Shown here: positions 5,477 through 9,519 of the stretch, piece after piece | How the letters are laid out: each line of letters begins with the position of its first letter | Numbering within the stretch: the stretch's first letter is position 1 | NCBI GenBank assembly: GCA_029556045.1 | Contig: JAKQGS010000271.1 | Location: 1 to 9,519 of the forward strand | Direction of reading: 5' to 3' | DNA length: 9,519 bases | Source: Pseudomonadota bacterium | GTDB taxonomy: Bacteria > Bdellovibrionota > Oligoflexia > Oligoflexales > Oligoflexaceae | The notes under the pieces: generated by a model | Told to the model about the DNA's origin: nothing | The model's input: the letters and a program-made list of their open reading frames with translations, nothing else | Databases searched by the model: none | Translations under genes and position numbers: made by a program

Positions 5477-7141
5477 TCAGGGAACCGTAGCACCGGGACA
5501 CCATGGTAACTCCCTCTCATAGACCCAAACAGAAGAATCCGAAGTCTGGCAGGTGATGGAACGAACAACACGCGGAGCCATGGACTGGCGATGGGTAAAT
5601 AGTCCATCAGGTCCGATGACAACGGCGTGTCCCCCGGTTGAATTGGCTAATTCCCACGAGATAAACTGGCCGCCCCCCAGCAGCTTGCATAATCCTTCCT
5701 GATGGCTGGTACCGGCCAATCCCACATACTGTCCCAAATCATAAAATCGCGGGTCATCGAATACATATTTTTGACCGTCACCCGAACGTCTGCAAAATAA
5801 GTCATGATCAGAGCCTGAGCGGGAAGGTGATACGCAGATCAAGGCTTCCATAACTGTGGAAGGTGTTGTCAATGTGCGGAAATTGAGGGCGCCGTCCTCG
5901 TTGATGGTTACCACGGAGGTGCCGACCGGCACGCGGCGAGTGATGATGCTGCTGGCAATGGCTGTGCGCTTGGCGGGGCCGGCTGGGATGTCACGGAATT
6001 TCGATGCCAAGCGGTCACATACCTTGCCAGGATCTGAAAACTGAAAGCTGATGGGAACGCCATTGAATCGGGGGTTCAGGTAGGGCTTCTGGTTAAGGCC
6101 AAGATTGAATTCGGCGGCTTTGCCTGCGAAGTCTGCTTCGCATCGATAGGTTAGCTCTGTCTCTCTTTTTCGTAAAACCACATGACATCCCTCGGTTTGG
6201 GGGATCAAATCATTTTCGGGAGACGAGGATGCATTATAAGTGTGGGGTAAAAAGGTCATATCCGACGAGACGACGTCGCTGATGGCAATCCCGTAGAAAG
6301 GGACATTGTCGCCAAATTGAGCCTGTTTGTAAGATGCCCCCTTGGCAATCAACAAATCCAGTCCCTGAATGGCAAAGGAAAGGGAATCCTGATAGGTCAT
6401 GCTTTTATAGAAACTGCCAAATTGTGTTTTCTCGGTTATCCGATCATAGTCTTCCAATGTGCAGTTAACACCTGTCTTGCCAGCGGTAAGAGAGGTAAAG
6501 CTCCCGTCGCTATTTAAACGAATATTGGCCACGCAATTTCCCGCTGTGATTTCGTAGGTATCAGCCGCAAGCCAGGTGATCGTTTCCATGTTGTCGTTTG
6601 CAACCGGAGAGCGGACGTTATCCATAACCCTGGTCCAAAACTTCTGCCAATCCTGTTCCTGGTAGGTCCGTCGCAACAACAGCCAGGGTTGCGTGCGAAA
6701 ATAGACCAGATCCTTTCGTGTAACCGCTCGCGAGAATTCGTCACCTTCGGAATTGCATCTTTCAGTGTTGGCGGTATCACTGGCACAGGCATTAGAGGGC
6801 TCAAGGTGGATTTCGCCATCGTCCGGATTTTCCAATCGCTTGGAAATCCATTGGTCGAGATTTAAGGGGCCAACCTGTGATGGAACGGAGCCTGAAGCGA
6901 CGGCTGCCTGCCAGGCCTGTTGATTGGCCTGATCCATCAGTTGAAATAGTTTATTCTCTGATTTTTCTCGCTCCATGAATTGTCGCAACCGCTGCAGTTG
7001 AGAAAAGTAGTCACCGCTTGGTTGTACGAATTCTGTTGATTCACTCCGCGCGTTTTGGACTTCAGAGGAGGGGGTGTACGTTCTTGTCTTGCATGCCCCG
7101 GCGGAGCAGGTTAATAAGATCGTCAAACAGACTTTGAACAT
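5477..7141 (-). CDS. Putative lipoprotein with internal domain duplication, unknown function
   Basis: I do not recognise this 554-residue protein. The N-terminus is a short signal ending SAGAC, giving a candidate lipidated Cys17; position -3 is Ala rather than the usual Leu, so lipidation is likely but not certain. A polar segment with helical potential (about 44-82, LQRLRQFMEREKSENKLF) precedes a mixed region with scattered cysteines (119, 129, 203, 227). The C-terminal half appears to hold two divergent copies of one unit. Copy one has YRC (332-334), NPRF (356-359), CDRL (375-378), VTINEDG (411-417) and ALICV (433-437). Copy two has LFC (448-450), DPRF (463-466), CKLL (485-488), VVIGPDG (507-513) and SITC (528-531). 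The ATG at 7141 has GGAG at good spacing. A hairpin terminator follows. It lies 112 nt downstream of a same-strand gene with no obvious terminator between them, so read-through from the upstream cluster is possible. Confidence 0.8.
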   Translation of the reverse strand: MFKVCLTILLTCSAGACKTRTYTPSSEVQNARSESTEFVQPSGDYFSQLQRLRQFMEREKSENKLFQLMDQANQQAWQAAVASGSVPSQVGPLNLDQWISKRLENPDDGEIHLEPSNACASDTANTERCNSEGDEFSRAVTRKDLVYFRTQPWLLLRRTYQEQDWQKFWTRVMDNVRSPVANDNMETITWLAADTYEITAGNCVANIRLNSDGSFTSLTAGKTGVNCTLEDYDRITEKTQFGSFYKSMTYQDSLSFAIQGLDLLIAKGASYKQAQFGDNVPFYGIAISDVVSSDMTFLPHTYNASSSPENDLIPQTEGCHVVLRKRETELTYRCEADFAGKAAEFNLGLNQKPYLNPRFNGVPISFQFSDPGKVCDRLASKFRDIPAGPAKRTAIASSIITRRVPVGTSVVTINEDGALNFRTLTTPSTVMEALICVSPSRSGSDHDLFCRRSGDGQKYVFDDPRFYDLGQYVGLAGTSHQEGLCKLLGGGQFISWELANSTGGHAVVIGPDGLFTHRQSMAPRVVRSITCQTSDSSVWVYERELPWCPGATVP

Positions 7142-7205
7142 AATCTACTCCGCATAGCTTAAGGGCAATCACTCTCTCCGTGAATCGTGAAGTCGCAAAA
7201 CGCGT

Positions 7206-7235
7206 AATTTAGGCTGATTTCCGGAAGTCTTTCAA
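7206..7235 (-). promoter_or_regulatory. Candidate promoter for the 554-residue lipoprotein gene
   Basis: On the minus strand TTGAAA (7230-7235) and TAAATT (7206-7211) stand 18 nt apart, 65 nt upstream of the ATG at 7141. The spacer contains an imperfect palindrome around TTCCGGAA (12 of 14 positions of GATTTCCGGAAGTC symmetric), which could be an operator. Both are suggestive only. Confidence 0.4.
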
Positions 7236-7253
7236 AAAGGTAATTCCATGATA

Positions 7254-7613
7254 TTATTTGGATGCGGTTAAAACAACCTCAAACGGTACTGATTTGACAT
7301 TGAAATAATCGGCAATATTGTTGTCCTGGTCCCAGTAGCATCGATCATGGTTGCCGCGGGCATATTCCATGGCTTGGATGACGCGGCTTTGTGTATCCAT
7401 GGTGCCCACGAAAAATGTCGGTATGGCATCCTTGGGAGGGGCTGTGAGGTCCTCGCGGCAGGAGCCACACCATGAACTGAAGAATTTTAGACGAATCGAC
7501 GGATGTTTTTCCCGCAATTGGCTGAGATCCTCCAATGTCAGTGCCGGACATTTGGCATAACCAAATTCAGCGAGCAATACCGCGCATAATGATAGCAACC
7601 AGGTTTTTGTCAC
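7254..7613 (-). CDS. Exported thioredoxin-fold protein with CGSC active site
   Basis: A small 119-residue protein with a signal peptide (about 1-20, ending GYA) and a compact thioredoxin fold: the strand IRLKFFSSWCGSC (Cys49, Cys52) and the cis-Pro segment VKSVPFEVV (Pro110). It is shorter than TlpA or DsbC family proteins and carries two further cysteines in the mature part (22, 92). It should act in the periplasm as a thiol reductase or a metal-site thiol handler and would need a reductant such as DsbD. The start must be GTG at 7613, since the only internal Met codons lie after the CXXC motif; GGAG lies 8 nt upstream. It begins 12 nt after the stop of the CPCGCG barrel gene and is the last gene of the cluster. 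Its role with the barrel and YtkA-like proteins is inferred from the arrangement only. Confidence 0.85.
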   Translation of the reverse strand: MTKTWLLSLCAVLLAEFGYAKCPALTLEDLSQLREKHPSIRLKFFSSWCGSCREDLTAPPKDAIPTFFVGTMDTQSRVIQAMEYARGNHDRCYWDQDNNIADYFNVKSVPFEVVLTASK

Positions 7614-7625
7614 GATGCTTTCTCC

Positions 7626-8525
7626 CTAAATCGCCTTCATAAAATACAAACTATAACTATCGGCACGGCTGGTATTTTGGTTGCGTCCAAAAGCAGCCGT
7701 TTTCTTGTAGCTGGCGCCTAACGTTTGTCTTGGCCCAGCGGGAAGTGAACCGACCAATCCCGTGGAGTGAACGATTTTTTCGGAGTTTGCAATACGGCTG
7801 CCTTCAATAGCCAGGGGTTCCCGTATCTCCCGCTCCACGTTCGCCAGTAGCTGTCCCTGTCCGATCCAGTTATAGCCGAACGCCAGAGCTGATTTGTCGC
7901 CTCTGCCGGGCTCGAGGCTTCGGTGGGAGCCATCCACGCTTTCAATGGCCCGTCTTTGGGGCGCGATGACGCTTTGCTGTAGGCCAGCTTTCCATGAGGA
8001 TAGGTCGTACCAAACGTCGATCCCTGCTACATATTCATGGAGTCCGTTGCCGTGAATGTCCAGCTGGTGCTCGCTTTCAAAGTCATCATAGATGGATTTG
8101 GCGACGGCATGCTTATAGGTTGCAAAAACTTGCACGCCCGGGAGATAGGGGGTGGCAAAGTTTTGTTGGAAGGCGGTGTAGCGCAGACTGATGCTGGGAT
8201 CACTCAACCCCGTATTGGTACCCTCGTCACTGTGGCGATTGGTTTCAATCGGCAGAGAGAATGTACCGGAGAAGGATTCGGTAAACGCACGAGCCAAACC
8301 AAGAGTCAGGGTTTGTCTGGTTTCTGGAGAGGATTCCGTTCCCACCTTACCGTAGGCATCCACGGTCGCAAAACCGAGATCATGGGTGAGGGTGGAAGCA
8401 AAACGCCAGCTTTCTCCCGGATACATCACCTGTGCGTTCACAGCACCACAGCCGCAGGGACATGCCTGAGCGGTAGAAGAGATCCAGATCAAAAAGGTTG
8501 CGATCGCAATAAATACATTTTTCAT
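7626..8525 (-). CDS. Outer-membrane beta-barrel-like protein with N-terminal CPCGCG motif
   Basis: A 299-residue exported protein. The signal peptide (1-21) ends AQA, and the mature chain would begin directly with CPCGCG (Cys22, Cys24, Cys26), a cysteine cluster well placed to bind a metal ion or be redox-active. The lipobox fit is poor (Gln at -2), though lipidation of Cys22 cannot be excluded. The rest is a run of alternating strands with polar turns (SWRFASTLTHDLGF, TLTLGLARAF, SGTFSLPIET, PSISLRYTAF, VQVFATYKHA, DSYSLYFMKAI), like outer-membrane proteins often annotated as transporters related to the MetA/phenol-degradation barrel family. A gap of 12 nt on each side links it to the YtkA-like lipoprotein gene and the thioredoxin gene. 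The start at 8525 has GGGG about 9 nt upstream, overlapping the preceding stop. Barrel type is fairly sure; substrate is unknown. Confidence 0.75.
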   Translation of the reverse strand: MKNVFIAIATFLIWISSTAQACPCGCGAVNAQVMYPGESWRFASTLTHDLGFATVDAYGKVGTESSPETRQTLTLGLARAFTESFSGTFSLPIETNRHSDEGTNTGLSDPSISLRYTAFQQNFATPYLPGVQVFATYKHAVAKSIYDDFESEHQLDIHGNGLHEYVAGIDVWYDLSSWKAGLQQSVIAPQRRAIESVDGSHRSLEPGRGDKSALAFGYNWIGQGQLLANVEREIREPLAIEGSRIANSEKIVHSTGLVGSLPAGPRQTLGASYKKTAAFGRNQNTSRADSYSLYFMKAI

Positions 8526-8537
8526 ATGAATCTGCCC

Positions 8538-9032
8538 CTATGGCACTTGAATGGGAACGACAAGAGAATCTTCCTGGTCGTTGACCATGGCGTTGATGTT
8601 CAAATCCCATGGTCCTGACATCGTCAGATAGAACATGGCGATGCGATAGGATGATGGTTCACCTTCGATGGGGGTGATGGTCATTTTCTTCAGGCTGCCG
8701 CCATGCCCATGGACGGTCATGAAGGGTTCAAACTTGATTAACTCCTGGGATGATGGTGCCCTGCGCTCGGCATCTGCTAGAATCAATTTGATCTGACAAT
8801 AGCCGACTTTTGGCCCGTCTTCCCACACCACGGCAGCAGTAAAGCGCTGGTTTTGGGACGTTTTTGCGTTTTCCTCCGTAAAAAGAAACTCGCTTTCGGC
8901 GTTCTCATCCGAGGGCGTCTCCACCTGTGGTGTCGGCGAATCGTCTGACTTTTTATTCGAACCGCAGGCCCCTATAGAGGATAGGAAGAACAGGGCGATT
9001 GCCGCCCTGATCCATACATTAGATGCAGACAT
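8538..9032 (-). CDS. YtkA/FixH-like domain lipoprotein
   Basis: A 164-residue predicted lipoprotein. The signal ends IGAC, a good lipobox with Cys23. It is followed by a Ser/Asp/Glu/Pro-rich tether (about 25-60) and a beta-sandwich-like domain (about 64-164) with FMTVHGHGG (104-112) and YLTMSGPWDLNI (135-146). These match the pattern of YtkA-like domains, in which a Met/His loop is followed by a Met-x-Gly-x-Trp strand. Such domains occur in FixH and copper-related periplasmic proteins; metal binding here is inferred from the Met and His residues. I start at the ATG at 9032 because GAGGAG sits 7 nt upstream, whereas the in-frame ATG at 9050 would put this Shine-Dalgarno inside the gene. The start overlaps the 3' end of the upstream gene by 14 nt, implying coupling. 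It is probably a diverged paralogue of that neighbour. Confidence 0.75.
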   Translation of the reverse strand: MSASNVWIRAAIALFFLSSIGACGSNKKSDDSPTPQVETPSDENAESEFLFTEENAKTSQNQRFTAAVVWEDGPKVGYCQIKLILADAERRAPSSQELIKFEPFMTVHGHGGSLKKMTITPIEGEPSSYRIAMFYLTMSGPWDLNINAMVNDQEDSLVVPIQVP

Positions 9033-9429
9033 TGAATATCTCCTCATCATGCGCGGGGATTTGAATTTTGATCTGCCAATGGCCGGGCATCAGAAAATCG
9101 ATGTCGTCGATGACATAACATCCGGCTGCATCGGGCGAAGGGGTCACCGTCGTGGGAGCGCTGCCGTGGCCCATACCCGGCATCCAGAGGATGGCGTCTG
9201 TCACTTCGACGGCAGGGTTGGCGCAGAACAACGCGGACGAGGTGGAAATGGAAGGCTCAACGTCACCAAAGTCCACGGTCATTGCGCCACCCTCTGCGGT
9301 TTCCAGGTGGAGTACTTTTTGAGTCTCGGGACGGTTATGACAGTATGTGCTGCTGTCGTGACCGTGGGCCCAGATGGTGGATGTGAAGAAAAAAGAGGTG
9401 AATAGAATACTGGATGAAAGAATGCGCAT
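9019..9429 (-). CDS. Secreted YtkA-like domain protein
   Basis: A 136-residue exported protein with a cleavable signal (about 1-21, ending IWA) and a mature N-terminus of HGHDSSTYCH. The domain core is WMPGMGHGS (82-90), then a GCYVIDDIDFLMPGHWQIKI strand pair (103-122), the clearest YtkA-like signature in the window. The Met and His residues of the MPGMGHG loop, the N-terminal HGH and cysteines 30, 69, 104 and 135 could coordinate copper or form disulfides; this is inference. The ATG at 9429 has AAAGGA 8 nt upstream. It is the first gene of the cluster visible in the window, followed by a 14-nt overlap with the YtkA-like lipoprotein gene. It has no lipobox, so it should be soluble in the periplasm, a free partner to the anchored neighbour. 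Confidence 0.78.
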   Translation of the reverse strand: MRILSSSILFTSFFFTSTIWAHGHDSSTYCHNRPETQKVLHLETAEGGAMTVDFGDVEPSISTSSALFCANPAVEVTDAILWMPGMGHGSAPTTVTPSPDAAGCYVIDDIDFLMPGHWQIKIQIPAHDEEIFNVCI

Positions 9430-9473
9430 GATTTAAATCCTTTAAATGTTTGATTTGAATATTTACGTCCTAC

Positions 9474-9491
9474 GGCCCAAGCCTTTGAGCC
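9474..9491 (-). other. Hairpin in the leader of the four-gene cluster
   Basis: On the minus strand GGCTCAA and TTGGGCC pair around an AGGC loop (7 bp, one G-T wobble), 45 nt upstream of the first ATG. No T-run follows immediately, so it may be a leader element or the remains of an upstream terminator. The window ends too soon to identify the promoter or a larger riboswitch-like fold. Confidence 0.4.
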
Positions 9492-9519
9492 AGGCATGTC
9501 TACTTGAGTACCGCCCGTC

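Noticed and set aside
8037..8618. Long plus-strand open frame (193 codons)
   Set aside because: It lies antisense to the barrel and lipoprotein genes, which have signal peptides, good Shine-Dalgarno sites and tight operon spacing; its translation has no recognisable features.
7254..9429. Assignment of the cluster as a cbb3-oxidase FixGHIS-type locus
   Set aside because: No FixG, FixI or FixS homologue is present; only the YtkA/FixH-like domain resemblance is shared.
9440..9519. Cyclic-di-GMP or other known riboswitch in the cluster leader
   Set aside because: A hairpin is present, but the conserved core sequences of the classes I could recall are absent and the window ends here.

Overview
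The window looks like chromosomal DNA from a Gram-negative bacterium of moderate GC content. It encodes an inner-membrane DsbD, two to four lipoproteins or exported proteins with N-terminal signal peptides, and two outer-membrane beta-barrel-like proteins. There are no phage, IS, CRISPR or plasmid signatures. The many taxon-restricted lipoproteins and barrels would suit a deltaproteobacterial or Bdellovibrionota-like lineage, but this is only an impression and nothing in the window fixes the taxon.

Layout. (i) 15-2617, minus strand: a two-gene unit, dsbD then sfsA, separated by 2 nt. (ii) 2714-3218, plus strand: rplX (ribosomal protein L24) alone with its own leader and a strong intrinsic terminator, outside the usual ribosomal-protein operon context. 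(iii) 3291-3458, minus strand: a complete tRNA-Asp(GTC) unit with a near-consensus promoter, encoded CCA and a GNRA-capped terminator. (iv) 3480-4268, minus strand: a lipobox-bearing, barrel-like exported protein with an odd His/Cys tail. (v) 4429-5270, plus strand: an effector made of a cyclic-nucleotide-binding-like domain and a helical tail, with no DNA-binding domain, followed by an RNA-foldable 3' region. (vi) 5378-7141, minus strand: an unrecognised 554-residue putative lipoprotein with a probable internal domain duplication and its own terminator. (vii) 7254-9429, minus strand: a compact four-gene cluster encoding a secreted YtkA-like protein, a YtkA-like lipoprotein, a beta-barrel whose mature N-terminus reads CPCGCG, and an exported thioredoxin-fold protein with CGSC.

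The most interesting part is cluster (vii). Its gene spacing (14-nt overlap, then two gaps of exactly 12 nt) argues for one transcript. The products are all predicted to act outside the cytoplasm and carry Met/His/Cys-rich motifs plus a thioredoxin, which suggests a periplasm-to-outer-membrane metal (perhaps copper) or thiol-handling system. DsbD at the other end of the window is the type of enzyme that could supply electrons to its thioredoxin. This functional link is inference. The solitary rplX and the cNMP-binding-like domain lacking the phosphate-binding arginine are the other points worth a second look.
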